NCBI RefSeq assembly: GCF_017565405.1
Contig: NZ_JAGEKR010000012.1
Coordinates: 267,060 to 331,059 of the forward strand
Source of the DNA: Allobranchiibius sp. CTAmp26
Lineage (GTDB): Bacteria; Actinomycetota; Actinomycetes; Actinomycetales; Dermatophilaceae
Length of the DNA: 64,000 bases
Direction of reading: 5' to 3'
The notes beneath the pieces were generated by a model. The model saw only the letters and a list, made by a program, of their open reading frames with translations, ran no database searches and had not been told where the DNA came from. This document shows positions 18,850-27,995 of the stretch, piece after piece. Both the position numbers and the translations under genes were made by a program. Position 1 is the stretch's first letter, and each line of letters opens with the position of its first letter.

Positions 18850-20830
18850 GGGCCCCTGCCCAACTAGGTAATACCGGACGACGAGAGTTGGGCTGCAAGA
18901 GCGACTATCCAGCGCTGATCAGCTACTCGAGATATCTCCACTACACTCAAATTATAACAGTCGAACCACGTGAAGAAGAAGGGGCCGCTCATGGTCACTG
19001 CTTATGAAGCAAACCCAGTATTTGAGTCAACAAGTCCGCAACTTTCAAATCTTTTGGCGCGAATTGATGCGGGCGACCTTGCGATACCCGACTTTCAGCG
19101 GGACTTCGTCTGGGATAGTTCGGCCATCCTTGAACTCATTCAGAGTGTCATGTCGAGGCATCCGGCGGGGTCCATACTTGCGTGGAGGCAGGATCCACAG
19201 AATCCTGCGCTAGCTAGCCGGAGGGTTGCCGGGTCGCCGACCGGGGGCTCAGCACCTAATGAACTAGTGCTGGACGGCCAGCAGCGCCTTACTGCGCTGT
19301 ACCGTGCCCTCAGTCTGAAGACTCCCGAGGCCTATTTCACGAAACTGAGTGAATTCGTGAACGACGACCTAACCGTCAAGTCGGTGCACGAGGTTGACTG
19401 GGACAGGGCTGTTTTCGTTGTAGACGCAAAGCGCTACAAGAATTCCGAACATTTATCAGAGGAATGGCAATTCTCTAATGACGCCCTCCCATTGTTCGAG
19501 CTTCCGCAGATAGACGACTGGCTAGATGACTTCGCGCGGTACAAAACCACAGACCATTCCGAGGAGTCCAAAATAAAATCGGCCTACCGAAGAGTCCGGG
19601 ACACTTACCTGATCCCGCTGCGCAGTTACGGATTCCCTGTTATTTCATTGCCAATCGATACGCCAATTCAGGCTGTCTGCACTATTTTCGAGACATTGAA
19701 CAGGACGGGTCGCCCTCTTGGGGCGTTTGAATTAGTTACAGCAAGGTTATATCCACAAGGGGTGAGGCTTCGCGACCTTTGGGACCAGGCAAGACAGCAG
19801 TACGATGTTTTTGATGATTTCGCTTTTGAACCCTATAGCTTACTTCAAGCTGTTTGCCTTAGGGCTCGCGGATCTGCTCAGCGAGCTGATGTGCTCAAGT
19901 TGCTCGCTAAGGATGACATAAGCACGCATTGGGATCCAATCGTTAGGGGAATGGCTGGTGTTATTGGCTTCCTCGAGAGCGAGTGCGGCGTGCTCAGTCG
20001 GAAGCTGCTGCCCTACGGAATGTTGGTCGCGCCAATGGCCGCAGTGTGGTTGGAGGTATCCCAACTTAAGCCGATTGAGCGCGGCATTGCAAACGACAAG
20101 TTAAAGAAGTATTTTTGGTGCACCACCTTCATGGGCAACTTCGACCAGGGCGCCAATAGCCAGGCAGGGGCTGACTATAAGGCATTGGAAGGGTGGATTC
20201 TCAAGGAGGGCGCAGCCCCTGAAGCTGTCGCGCAGTTCGCTTTTTCCGAGGACAACTTGATTACTGCCTCTGCGCGGCGCAAGGCATTGCTTGCGGGTGT
20301 GATGGCGCTGATTGTTCGAGATGGGGCGCTCGACTTTCATACGGCGCTCAAATTGACGGCGCAGCGACTTCACGACGGAAAGGTGGATTCGCACCACTTC
20401 TTTCCGCGAGCGTATCTTGCCAACGACGAGCAGTCGGAGCTGCTTGTCAATCGAGTTCTGATAGATTCAGAAACGAACAAAATAATCGGAAAGAAGGCTC
20501 CTTCCGATTATCTGAAGATTATGCGCGAAGCGCAAACTGAAGCGAAAGTCGACACTGTTCTGCAGTCGCATTATGTTTTTCAATATGGCGAGAATCTGAA
20601 CGATTATGATGCGTTCGTCCGGATGCGGTCGTCGGCCATTTGCGATGGAATAGAACAGGTTACCGGAATGACAATTCCTAGAATTGACGATGGGAGTTAG
20701 TAAACTTGCCAAAATTTGCAACCTAGCTGGGCGGTCTGGGTGGTCGCCGCATTTCTACTGTAGAGCTCAGAATGCGGTCGAATTGTTCGATTTGCATCTG
20801 CATTGCGTTCTCCGATTGCTGGATCGGTGG
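18850..20830. other. AT-rich foreign island carrying one restriction-like gene
   Basis: Base composition drops sharply here: the line 19441-19500 has 26 G/C of 60, whereas 21001-21060 has 46 of 60. Leu TTA codons and A/T-ending codons occur. The edges are approximate. I found no flanking direct repeats, integrase, tRNA or transposase. It separates the phosphatase-like gene from thymidine kinase. The 18793-18990 flank contains TATAAC (18953-18958) as a possible -10; the 20701-20876 flank holds no gene that I can support. Confidence 0.75.
18991..20700 (+). CDS. DUF262/HNH protein, GmrSD-like type IV restriction candidate
   Basis: 569 aa. ATG 18991 is preferred over GTG 18970 because AAGAAGGGG lies 6 bp before it. 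The N-terminal DUF262 (ParB/Srx-like) domain has IPDFQRDFVW (32-41) and VLDGQQRLTALYRAL (DGQQR, 95-99). The middle is helical. The C-terminal part has an HNH/DUF1524-like signature: DSHHFFPRAYL (466 onward), then LVNRVLID, TNKIIGKKAPSDYL. This pairing matches GmrS plus GmrD in one chain, which in known cases cleaves modified DNA and defends against phage. Antiphage function here is inferred. Confidence 0.85.
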   Translation: MVTAYEANPVFESTSPQLSNLLARIDAGDLAIPDFQRDFVWDSSAILELIQSVMSRHPAGSILAWRQDPQNPALASRRVAGSPTGGSAPNELVLDGQQRLTALYRALSLKTPEAYFTKLSEFVNDDLTVKSVHEVDWDRAVFVVDAKRYKNSEHLSEEWQFSNDALPLFELPQIDDWLDDFARYKTTDHSEESKIKSAYRRVRDTYLIPLRSYGFPVISLPIDTPIQAVCTIFETLNRTGRPLGAFELVTARLYPQGVRLRDLWDQARQQYDVFDDFAFEPYSLLQAVCLRARGSAQRADVLKLLAKDDISTHWDPIVRGMAGVIGFLESECGVLSRKLLPYGMLVAPMAAVWLEVSQLKPIERGIANDKLKKYFWCTTFMGNFDQGANSQAGADYKALEGWILKEGAAPEAVAQFAFSEDNLITASARRKALLAGVMALIVRDGALDFHTALKLTAQRLHDGKVDSHHFFPRAYLANDEQSELLVNRVLIDSETNKIIGKKAPSDYLKIMREAQTEAKVDTVLQSHYVFQYGENLNDYDAFVRMRSSAICDGIEQVTGMTIPRIDDGS

Positions 20831-20876
20831 GCTCTGCTTACGGGTGGACCGGAAGTAGCGGTTAGGGTGGTGGACC

Positions 20877-21584
20877 GTGGCTGAGCTGGTCTTCTTCTCC
20901 GGGACGATGGACTGCGGCAAGTCGACCCTGGCGCTGCAGATGGAACACAACCATCGCGCGCGCGGTCACGACGGGCTGGTCTTCACGCGGCACGACCGGG
21001 CGGGGGAGGCGGTGCTCTCCAGTCGTCTCGGGCTCGCCCGGGAGGCGCTGGAGGTGAGCGACGGTCTCGACTTCTGGGACGTCGTCGTCGAGCACGCCAC
21101 GCACGGCCGCGACCTGCGCTTCCTCATCTGCGACGAAGCGCAGTTCTACACCTCCGAGCAGGTCGAGCAACTGGCGCGGGTGGTCGACGAGATGGACATC
21201 GACGTCTACGCGTTCGGGATCACCGCAGACTTCCGCGCGCAGCTCTTCCCCGGGTCACGACGGCTGATCGAGCTCGCCGACCGGGTCTCGACCCTGCAGG
21301 TCGAGGCGCTGTGCTGGTGCGGGCGCACGGCCACCCACAACGCGCGCGTCGTCGACGGTCAGATGGTCGTCGAGGGCGACCAGGTCGTCGTCGGAGACGT
21401 GGGTGAGGTGAATCCGGGTGCGCCGGAGAGCCTGGTCGAGTACGAGGTGCTCTGCCGCCGGCACTACATGCGGCGGATGACGTCGTACGCCGCGCGCGTC
21501 ACCTCCCAGCACCCGCTGCCGTTCGACGCGGAGGGCTCCGCGCTCTGCCCGCTACCCACGCTCGCCGCGCACGACGCTCGCTGA
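20877..21584 (+). CDS. tdk: Thymidine kinase
   Basis: 235 aa; phosphorylates thymidine to dTMP (salvage). P-loop GTMDCGKST near the N-terminus, Walker B LICDEAQFYT, the nucleoside lasso region, and zinc-ligand cysteines CWCGRT and CRRHYM identify the type II (TK1-like) family. GTG start at 20877. The insertion of the DUF262 island immediately upstream may have changed its native promoter. It precedes an unrelated MFS gene by 53 bp. Confidence 0.94.
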   Translation: MAELVFFSGTMDCGKSTLALQMEHNHRARGHDGLVFTRHDRAGEAVLSSRLGLAREALEVSDGLDFWDVVVEHATHGRDLRFLICDEAQFYTSEQVEQLARVVDEMDIDVYAFGITADFRAQLFPGSRRLIELADRVSTLQVEALCWCGRTATHNARVVDGQMVVEGDQVVVGDVGEVNPGAPESLVEYEVLCRRHYMRRMTSYAARVTSQHPLPFDAEGSALCPLPTLAAHDAR

Positions 21585-21637
21585 TCCCTCGCCGCGAGCC
21601 GCCGTCGAGTGACACCGGTGCGGGGCATGATGTGGGC

Positions 21638-23116
21638 ATGAGCGAGCCGGGACGCGACGACGCGCGGACCCTGCCGCTGCCCCGCGACGCGCGACCGGGT
21701 GCCACCCGTCCTGTCGACCGGTCCGGGGACGGTACGCATGACCACCCGCCGCGCGGCCGCGCGGCCAAAGCGGTCGGGCGTGGCGCGGTGCGAGGGGCAG
21801 CACTCCTCGGCCGCGGCAGTGCCGGGTTCGGCCGCGGGTCCTATCGGCTGGCGCGTCGCGCCAGTCAGGCGCAGGGCGCGGGCGAGACGGGCCTGTCGCG
21901 GCTGATTGAGGTGCACGCCTTCAGCTCGGCCGGTGACGCCGCCGTGACGGTGGGTCTGGCCGGCACGGTGTTCTTCGCGGGCACCAGCAGCCAGGCACGC
22001 GGTCACACCCTGCTCTTCCTGCTGCTGACGATGCTGCCCTTCGCGGTCGTCGCGCCGCTGATGGGACCGCTGCTCGACCGTTTCCGGCACGGCCGGCGGT
22101 GGGCGATCGGAGGGACCCTGGCCGGACGCGCGTTCCTGTGCTGGGTGCTGGCCCAGGCGGTCGACGCCGACTCGCTCTGGCTCTTCCCGGTGGCCATGAG
22201 CGTGCTGGTGGCTTCGAAGGCCTACCTGGTGACCCGGTCCGCCGCCGCGCCCCGGCTGCTGCCCTCGCAGCTCACCCTGGTGAAGGCCAACGGACGGCTG
22301 TCGCTGGCCGGTGTCGTCGGCGCGGCGATCGGCGGCGGCATCGCAGGGATCGCCACCAAGGTCAGCGGGCCGGCCTGGTCGCTGCGGGTCGCGTTCGTGC
22401 TCTTCATCATCGGCACGGTGCTGGCGGTCCTGCTCCCCCCGCGGGTCGACTCCAGCGAGGGCGAGAAGTCGGCATCGATGGTCGACCTCGCGACGGGGGA
22501 GAACGTCGTACGACGGGGCGTGTCCCACGACGTGGTGCTCGCGCTGCGCGCGAATGTCGGGCTGCGCTGGCTGTCCGGATTCCTCACGATCTTCCTGGCG
22601 TTCCTCATGCGAGCCCACCCGTTCCCCGGATGGGAGCACCGCACCAACCTGCTGCTCGCCCTCGTCGTCGGCGCCGCGGGTGTCGGCAACGCGCTGGGCA
22701 CGGTGCTGGGCTCGGTGCTGAAGTTCGCCGCGCCGCGGGTCATCGTGCTCGTGACGCTGCTCGCGGACGCCGTCGCGATCGTCGCCGCGGCGGTCTTCTT
22801 CGGGCTGCGCACCGCCGTCCTGGTCGGCCTGGTCGCCGGGATCGGTCAGCAGCTGGGCAAGCTGGCCCTTGATTCGCTGATCCAGGACACCGTGCCGGAG
22901 CACATGCGCACCAGCGTCTTCGGCCGCTCCGAGACCCTTCTGCAGCTGTCCTGGGTCGTTGGCGGCATCATCGCCGTAGTCATCCCGAACAACGCGACGG
23001 TGGGCATGGTGCTCGCCGCGACGGTGCTGTTGCTGTGGGTCACCGCGGTGCTGATCTGGCGCAGCGGTCGCGACCTGCCACGGGTCAGTCTCGGCCGCGC
23101 CGGCCGCCGAACATGA
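21638..23116 (+). CDS. MFS transporter
   Basis: 492 aa. A roughly 90-residue Arg/Gly-rich cytoplasmic N-terminus precedes about 12 membrane helices (for example TLLFLLLTMLPFAVVAPLMG and VIVLVTLLADAVAIVAAAVFF). The loop GPLLDRFRHGRRWAIGG after the second helix is the MFS signature region. Substrate unknown. ATG 21638 is used; GTG 21632 is an alternative with no better site. Its 3' end overlaps that of the convergent sepH gene by 32 bp. Confidence 0.85.
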   Translation: MSEPGRDDARTLPLPRDARPGATRPVDRSGDGTHDHPPRGRAAKAVGRGAVRGAALLGRGSAGFGRGSYRLARRASQAQGAGETGLSRLIEVHAFSSAGDAAVTVGLAGTVFFAGTSSQARGHTLLFLLLTMLPFAVVAPLMGPLLDRFRHGRRWAIGGTLAGRAFLCWVLAQAVDADSLWLFPVAMSVLVASKAYLVTRSAAAPRLLPSQLTLVKANGRLSLAGVVGAAIGGGIAGIATKVSGPAWSLRVAFVLFIIGTVLAVLLPPRVDSSEGEKSASMVDLATGENVVRRGVSHDVVLALRANVGLRWLSGFLTIFLAFLMRAHPFPGWEHRTNLLLALVVGAAGVGNALGTVLGSVLKFAAPRVIVLVTLLADAVAIVAAAVFFGLRTAVLVGLVAGIGQQLGKLALDSLIQDTVPEHMRTSVFGRSETLLQLSWVVGGIIAVVIPNNATVGMVLAATVLLLWVTAVLIWRSGRDLPRVSLGRAGRRT

Positions 23117-24833
23117 TGTCGTCCCAGCTCGGCACGCTGGGCCGTCCGGACCGTGCGCCGCTCGGTCGCCGCGGCGGCGCGGGAGAGAGCGCCTCGTCGG
23201 GCTGTCCGGCGGAGTCCAGCTCCTCGGCCTGATCGCTGAGCTGCTCGCTGGGCTGCTCGTCGTCGCGGACGGCGGTCGCGCCTGGCGCTCCCGGCGCGTG
23301 AACGGCGGGTGCTGCGCGTTCGCCTTCCTGCAGCGCGTCGACCGCCGTGGCACCGTGACCGACGACCTCTTCGGTCGCCTGCTGGTCGTCTGACCCAGCA
23401 TCCTCGACAGGTTCGGGCTCGGCGGCTGCCTCGTCGGCGCCCGTTGCGTCGTCGGAGCCCGTGGTCGAGGCGGGCTCGGAGCGCTCAGGCTCGGTCGTCG
23501 CCGTGGTGGTGTTCGGCTGGTCGAGGTCGGCCGGTCGGGCGCCTTGCGTCTGCTCGGAGTCCACGGCCTCAGCGGCGCCGTCGTCCTGGCCGTGGGCGGA
23601 CCCGGAGTCGTCCGACTGCTCGGCGACTGCTCCGAAGAGATCGACCGTCCCGGTGACCGGGTCGTGCCCGAGGTCGTCGACCGTCGGCTCCGCGGGCGTC
23701 TCGTCGGCCAGGGCGTGCCCGGGCTGATCGGCCGGGTCGGCACGGTCGGCCTCATGACCGGTCTGGCCGGGCTGTTGCACGGGCACGGGCTGGGGCTGGG
23801 TAGGTGCTGCCTGCGTGACATCCGACGGGTCGGACGGTGACTCGATCGGCGGCACGTCCACCGGCGTACGACCTGCGCGGTTGCGCGAGCCGCGGGTGCG
23901 CCGGCCACGAGAACGGGCCTGCATGGCGGACACGAGATCGACCGCTCCGGCCGACGTCGCGGACGTTCCCGATCCGGATGACCCGGCGTCGGCAGGTGCA
24001 CCGGCTGATCCGGAGGGTGCCCCCGGCTCGGACACGCCGCCCTCGGCCTCGACGTCGAACACCTTGACCGGTGCTGCGGGCGCGGGGATCGGACCGCCGG
24101 CGGCCCGTTCGTCCTCACCGAGCCATCGTGCTTCGTCGTCGACCGCCGTCAACGTGCGAGTCGCTGCCCGGAAGAGCCACGACGCCTCCCGGGTGCGCCC
24201 GCCCGCGCTGAACCGGCAGACGACCACCCAGCCGCGACCCGCCGTACGGTGCGCATCCCAGGCGACGGCGTCGCCGGTCACGCCACGGTCGTGCAGCCGT
24301 GCGGCGACGCGATCGCCGACGGTCGTCGCGGTGTCGGTGGTGGTGGGGCCGACGGGGAGGTCCTGCGCGAGTCCGGCGATGTAGGAGCGCTCGGCCTCGA
24401 TCGGCGCGGCGTAACGCTCCACCTTGGCCTGGTCCCACCCCGCGGCAGCGGCGACGTGCCCGACCGAGTGGCCCGCGCGCAGCAACTCCTGCACGGCGCG
24501 CGGGGTGACCAGCTCGCCCGGAGGCAGGTGAGGCAGGTCGCCGATCGGGGCTGCGGGCTGCTCCGACACGAGACTCACCGCGCGGGTGTCCGCGCCCGCG
24601 GCACTCACCGCGCGGGTGTCCGCGCCCGCCGCCGTGTCCGCACCGGAGGTCACTTCCTCGGCGTGGGGCGCACCGTCGCGGGACGACTCGGTGTCCGTCG
24701 GCGGCGCAGCCGTAGCCGCCGCCGCGACCGACTCACGCACCCGGTCATCGACCGACAGTCGGTAGCGTCCGCCGTCGTCGTCGACCAGGTGCAGGTCGGC
24801 GCCGTCGACCTCGCTCACCTTCAGGTCCCGCAT
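23085..24833 (-). CDS. sepH: SepH (DUF3071) septation protein
   Basis: 582 aa. Starts MRDLKVSEVDGADLHLVDDD, the conserved DUF3071 N-terminus, with the HTH-like segment LVTPRAVQELLRAGHSVGHV and WDQAKVERYAAPIEAERSYI. A very long acidic Ala/Pro/Asp/Glu disordered region follows (about 260-560), ending in the conserved PSWDDIMFGGRRGRD. In Streptomyces and mycobacteria SepH binds FtsZ and promotes Z-ring assembly. A short internal duplication (AGADTRAVS twice) is visible. AGGACGA precedes the ATG. Confidence 0.9.
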   Translation of the reverse strand: MRDLKVSEVDGADLHLVDDDGGRYRLSVDDRVRESVAAAATAAPPTDTESSRDGAPHAEEVTSGADTAAGADTRAVSAAGADTRAVSLVSEQPAAPIGDLPHLPPGELVTPRAVQELLRAGHSVGHVAAAAGWDQAKVERYAAPIEAERSYIAGLAQDLPVGPTTTDTATTVGDRVAARLHDRGVTGDAVAWDAHRTAGRGWVVVCRFSAGGRTREASWLFRAATRTLTAVDDEARWLGEDERAAGGPIPAPAAPVKVFDVEAEGGVSEPGAPSGSAGAPADAGSSGSGTSATSAGAVDLVSAMQARSRGRRTRGSRNRAGRTPVDVPPIESPSDPSDVTQAAPTQPQPVPVQQPGQTGHEADRADPADQPGHALADETPAEPTVDDLGHDPVTGTVDLFGAVAEQSDDSGSAHGQDDGAAEAVDSEQTQGARPADLDQPNTTTATTEPERSEPASTTGSDDATGADEAAAEPEPVEDAGSDDQQATEEVVGHGATAVDALQEGERAAPAVHAPGAPGATAVRDDEQPSEQLSDQAEELDSAGQPDEALSPAPPRRPSGARSGRPSVPSWDDIMFGGRRGRD

Positions 24834-24953
24834 CGCTTCGTCCTGCCTCTCGATGTCCTCTAGCCCGCAGGATGTCACGATCGGCGACGGCTGTCGGCGA
24901 GGCCACGCCGACCTCCCGAGCGGTGCCGGTGCGGTGCGCGGCAGACTGGCCCG

Positions 24954-26231
24954 ATGAATTCTCCCATCGACGGCCCCGAGTCGTCCCAGCCGGAGGAACC
25001 GGCCGCTCCCGCGGAGCAGCCCCTCCCGGACGCGGTGCCCGCGCCGGTCGAGTCGGCCGAGCCGGGCGGAGTCAGTGACGAGGTCCTCGCCGCCGCGACA
25101 GAGCCGGTGCCCGACCCCGCTCCCCAGGAGGAGCTCGCCGCGATGGTGCCGTACGACGCCGTCGTGCTGTTGTCGTTCGGGGGACCGGAGGCGCCGGCGG
25201 AGGTCATGCCGTTCCTGCGCCGCGTGACGGCCGGGCGCGGGATCCCCGACGAGCGTCTGGAGTCCGTGGCCGAGCACTACTACGACTTCGGCGGCGTGAG
25301 CCCGATCAACGACCAGTGCCGCGCGCTGCGCGACGCCCTGCACGGTGAGCTGCGCCGTCGCGGGATCGCGACCCCGGTGCTGTGGGGCAATCGCAACGGC
25401 GAGCCGTTCCTGGTCGACACCCTGCGCGAGGCGTACGACGCGGGCGCGCGACGGGTGCTCGTGGTGACGACGAGCGCGTACTCCTCCTACAGCTCCTGCC
25501 GGCAGTACCGCGAGGACATCGCGGCTGCGCAGATCGCACTGCATGAGGAGGGGCGCGAACTGGCGGTCGACAAGATCCGGCCGTACGCGACGCATCCCAG
25601 CTTCTCCCGGGTCAACACCCGTCTGGTGACCGACGCCGTCCGCGCGAGCACCCAGTCGGACGACGACAAGCTGCGGATCGTCTTCGTGACCCACTCGATC
25701 CCGGAGGCGATGGACGACACGTCCGGCCCGGGCGACGGCGAGGGCAGCCTCTACGAGCACCAGCACGACGAGATCGCCCATGTCGTCCTCGACGAGGCGG
25801 GGATCACCCTCGATCGTGATCTGCATGGTGCGCTGGTCTACTGCTCCCGCTCCGGAGCGCCCGGCCAGCCGTGGCTCGAACCGGACGTCAACGACCACCT
25901 GAGGGAGTTGGCCGCCAAGGGAGTCACCGACGTGGTGGTCGCGCCGATCGGATTCGTCTCCGACCACATGGAGGTCAAGTACGACCTCGACACCGAGGCG
26001 CGCGCGACCGCCGACGAGCTCGGCCTGCGGATGACGCGGGTGCCGACGGTCGGTGTCGACCCGGAGTTCGTGAGCGGGCTGGTCGATCTGGCCGAGGAGC
26101 GCGCCGCCCAGGCGCGCGGCGAACAGGTGGTGCTGCCCGCGTGGCCGGGAGGCGCCATGCCGTCGGTGTGTGCCGCGGGCTGCTGCCCCAACCTGCGCAC
26201 GCCCAAGCCGGCCGCGTGCGGGAGCGACTGA
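24954..26231 (+). CDS. cpfC/hemH: Ferrochelatase, actinobacterial coproporphyrin type
   Basis: 425 aa. Inserts Fe(II) into a porphyrin, in actinobacteria coproporphyrin III. Motifs: AVVLLSFGGPE, YDFGGVSPIN, FVTHSIPEAMDD with the catalytic His, and GFVSDHMEVKYDLD with the conserved Glu. Cys in YSSYSSCRQY and the C-terminal VCAAGCCPN match [2Fe-2S] ligands of actinobacterial enzymes. About 63 Pro/Ala/Glu-rich residues precede the fold; ATG 25143 (AGGAGGAG 11 bp upstream) would remove them and is a real alternative. Shares 1 bp with the next gene. Confidence 0.9.
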   Translation: MNSPIDGPESSQPEEPAAPAEQPLPDAVPAPVESAEPGGVSDEVLAAATEPVPDPAPQEELAAMVPYDAVVLLSFGGPEAPAEVMPFLRRVTAGRGIPDERLESVAEHYYDFGGVSPINDQCRALRDALHGELRRRGIATPVLWGNRNGEPFLVDTLREAYDAGARRVLVVTTSAYSSYSSCRQYREDIAAAQIALHEEGRELAVDKIRPYATHPSFSRVNTRLVTDAVRASTQSDDDKLRIVFVTHSIPEAMDDTSGPGDGEGSLYEHQHDEIAHVVLDEAGITLDRDLHGALVYCSRSGAPGQPWLEPDVNDHLRELAAKGVTDVVVAPIGFVSDHMEVKYDLDTEARATADELGLRMTRVPTVGVDPEFVSGLVDLAEERAAQARGEQVVLPAWPGGAMPSVCAAGCCPNLRTPKPAACGSD

Positions 26232-27067
26232 TGGCGCCCGACCGTCCGCAGCTCGGACCCCCCGAGCTCGCGACGCTGGAACAGATGGCGTGCGACCTCG
26301 CGACGTCCGCCGGACGCCTGATCGTCGACGAGCGGCCCCGTGGCCTCGGCGTCGCCGCCACCAAGTCCAGCGACACCGACGTGGTCACCGTGATGGACCA
26401 GCGCAGTGAGGCGTTCCTGCGTGAACGCCTGGAGCAGCTGCGTCCCGACGACGGCCTGCTCGGCGAGGAGGGTGCCAGCCACGAGGGCAGCTCAGGGATC
26501 ACCTGGGTCGTCGATCCCATCGACGGCACGGTGAACTACCTCTACGAGATCCCGGCGTACGCCGTCTCCGTCGCGGCGTGCGTCGGCGACGTGCGGCACG
26601 GCGGCGAGTGGGAGACGGTGGCCGGTGCGGTCTACAACCCCATCACCGACGAGCTCTTCCATGCGCACGCCGACGGCGGCGCGTTCCTGCGACGCGGCAC
26701 CGACGTGCAGTCGCTGTCGGTCAGCGGGGAGAAGGAACTCGCCAAGGCCCTGACCGGCACCGGTTTCGGATACGAGGTCGCCAAACGCGAGCGCCAGGGC
26801 GCGGTGGTGGCGAGCCTCATCGGCCAGGTGCGGGACATCCGGCGCATCGGCAGCGCCGCCCTCGATCTGTGCTCCGTGGGCGCCGGGCGCCTCGACGTCT
26901 ACTACGAGTCGGGCCTGAACCCGTGGGACCAGGCAGCCGGTCAGCTCATCGTCACCGAGGCCGGAGGAGTGGTGGCCGGACGTGGCGCAGCGCCCCCCGA
27001 CAAGGACCTCGTCGTCGCTGGTCCGGCCGCCCTGGTGGCGGCCCTGAAAGGCATTCTGAAGGCGTAG
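26231..27067 (+). CDS. Inositol monophosphatase-family protein
   Basis: 278 aa. ATG overlaps the ferrochelatase stop (TGATG). The metal/phosphate site is intact: LLGEEG, WVVDPIDGTVNY and NPWDQAAGQLIV. Such enzymes dephosphorylate myo-inositol phosphate, histidinol phosphate or fructose-1,6-bisphosphate, and the exact substrate cannot be assigned. Coupling to ferrochelatase is probably regulatory rather than metabolic. The gene is followed by a 118-bp gap before DUF4193. Confidence 0.9.
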   Translation: MAPDRPQLGPPELATLEQMACDLATSAGRLIVDERPRGLGVAATKSSDTDVVTVMDQRSEAFLRERLEQLRPDDGLLGEEGASHEGSSGITWVVDPIDGTVNYLYEIPAYAVSVAACVGDVRHGGEWETVAGAVYNPITDELFHAHADGGAFLRRGTDVQSLSVSGEKELAKALTGTGFGYEVAKRERQGAVVASLIGQVRDIRRIGSAALDLCSVGAGRLDVYYESGLNPWDQAAGQLIVTEAGGVVAGRGAAPPDKDLVVAGPAALVAALKGILKA

Positions 27068-27089
27068 TCGAAGCCGGGAATGACCCCGG

Positions 27090-27119
27090 TTGGCCATGCG
27101 TTCAGCGGGTAGGTAACAA
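27090..27119 (+). promoter_or_regulatory. Possible promoter of the DUF4193 gene
   Basis: TTGGCC (27090-27095) and TAACAA (27114-27119) are separated by 18 bp, about 65 bp before the DUF4193 ATG. The match is only partial, but this is the only plausible pair in the gap. Confidence 0.3.
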
Positions 27120-27185
27120 TTCCCCCGCCCGCTGGCGAAGTTCACCGGGCGAGCGCATGAGCATCAGAGAGGGCAAGGCATAGGC

Positions 27186-27485
27186 ATGGCGACTGACTAC
27201 GACGCCCCACGCAAGACCGACGACGACCTGAGCGAAGACTCGATCGAGGAACTGAAGTCGCGCCGCGTCGACAAGAACGCCGCGAGCGTCGACGTCGACG
27301 AGACCGAGCAGGCAGAAGGCTTCGAGCTGCCGGGTGCGGACCTGTCCGGTGAGGAACTGTCCGTCCAGGTCATCCCGCGCCAGGCGGATGAGTTCACCTG
27401 CTCGCGCTGCTTCCTCGTGCACCACCGCAGCCAGCTGGCCAGCGACGCCGGCGGCGTCCTGGTCTGCAGCGAATGCGCGGCCTGA
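27186..27485 (+). CDS. DUF4193 family protein
   Basis: 99 aa, acidic N-terminal two thirds ([20 protein letters not shown]) and a C-terminal zinc-ribbon-like pair, [11 protein letters not shown] and LVCSECAA (CxxC...CxxC). It is a small, highly conserved actinobacterial protein usually encoded next to dut and DUF3710, as here. Function unknown. The adjacent dut starts 8 bp downstream. Confidence 0.9.
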   Translation: MATDYDAPRKTDDDLSEDSIEELKSRRVDKNAASVDVDETEQAEGFELPGADLSGEELSVQVIPRQADEFTCSRCFLVHHRSQLASDAGGVLVCSECAA

Positions 27486-27492
27486 TCACGTC

Positions 27493-27966
27493 GTGAGCAG
27501 CGTGCCGGTCCCGATCCGCAGACTCGATCCGGGACTTCCGCTCCCGTCGTACGCCCGGCCGGGCGACGCGGGGGTGGACCTGTACGCGCGGATCGGCCTG
27601 ACTATCCCGCCGGGTCACCGTGCGCTGATCCCGACCGGGATCGCCATCGAGCTGCCCGACGGGTACGCCGGGTTCGTGCACCCACGCTCCGGTCTCGCGG
27701 CGCGCCACGGCATCACGATGGTGAACGCCCCGGGCACCATCGACGCGGGCTTCCGCGGCGAGATCCAGGTCAACCTCATCAACCTGGACCCGCGTGAGTC
27801 GTTCTCCTTCGACCGGGGGGACCGCATCGCGCAGTTGGTCGTGCAGCAGGTCGCAGCGGTGCAGTGGCTCGAGGTGGACGCTCTCACCGCCAGCGAGCGG
27901 GGCGCGGACGGTCACGGAGCGTCCGGCGGTTTCACCAGCCCGCCGGCGCGGGATACGGTGCGCTGA
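27493..27966 (+). CDS. dut: dUTP diphosphatase
   Basis: 157-aa trimeric dUTPase hydrolysing dUTP to dUMP and PPi. All five motifs are present: [43 protein letters not shown], and the C-terminal Gly-rich arm ([10 protein letters not shown], diverged from RGSGGFGSTG). GTG 27493 is the start; the frame stays open upstream through the DUF4193 gene, which is a shadow. It limits uracil in DNA and supplies dUMP, complementing the thymidine kinase upstream. Confidence 0.94.
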   Translation: MSSVPVPIRRLDPGLPLPSYARPGDAGVDLYARIGLTIPPGHRALIPTGIAIELPDGYAGFVHPRSGLAARHGITMVNAPGTIDAGFRGEIQVNLINLDPRESFSFDRGDRIAQLVVQQVAAVQWLEVDALTASERGADGHGASGGFTSPPARDTVR

Positions 27967-27995
27967 CACCAGTTCGAGGAAGGGAAGTTGGACCC

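Noticed and set aside
18793..18990. Attachment site or tRNA remnant at the island border
   Set aside because: No cloverleaf and no convincing direct repeat between the left and right flanks.
20723..20950. Small reverse frame at the right edge of the AT-rich island
   Set aside because: Overlaps the thymidine kinase start and has no motif, ribosome-binding site or family resemblance.
21464..24118. Long reverse-strand frame of 884 codons
   Set aside because: It lies antisense to the MFS gene and out of frame with sepH; composition (Arg/Pro/Ala/Gly runs) is typical of a GC-rich shadow.
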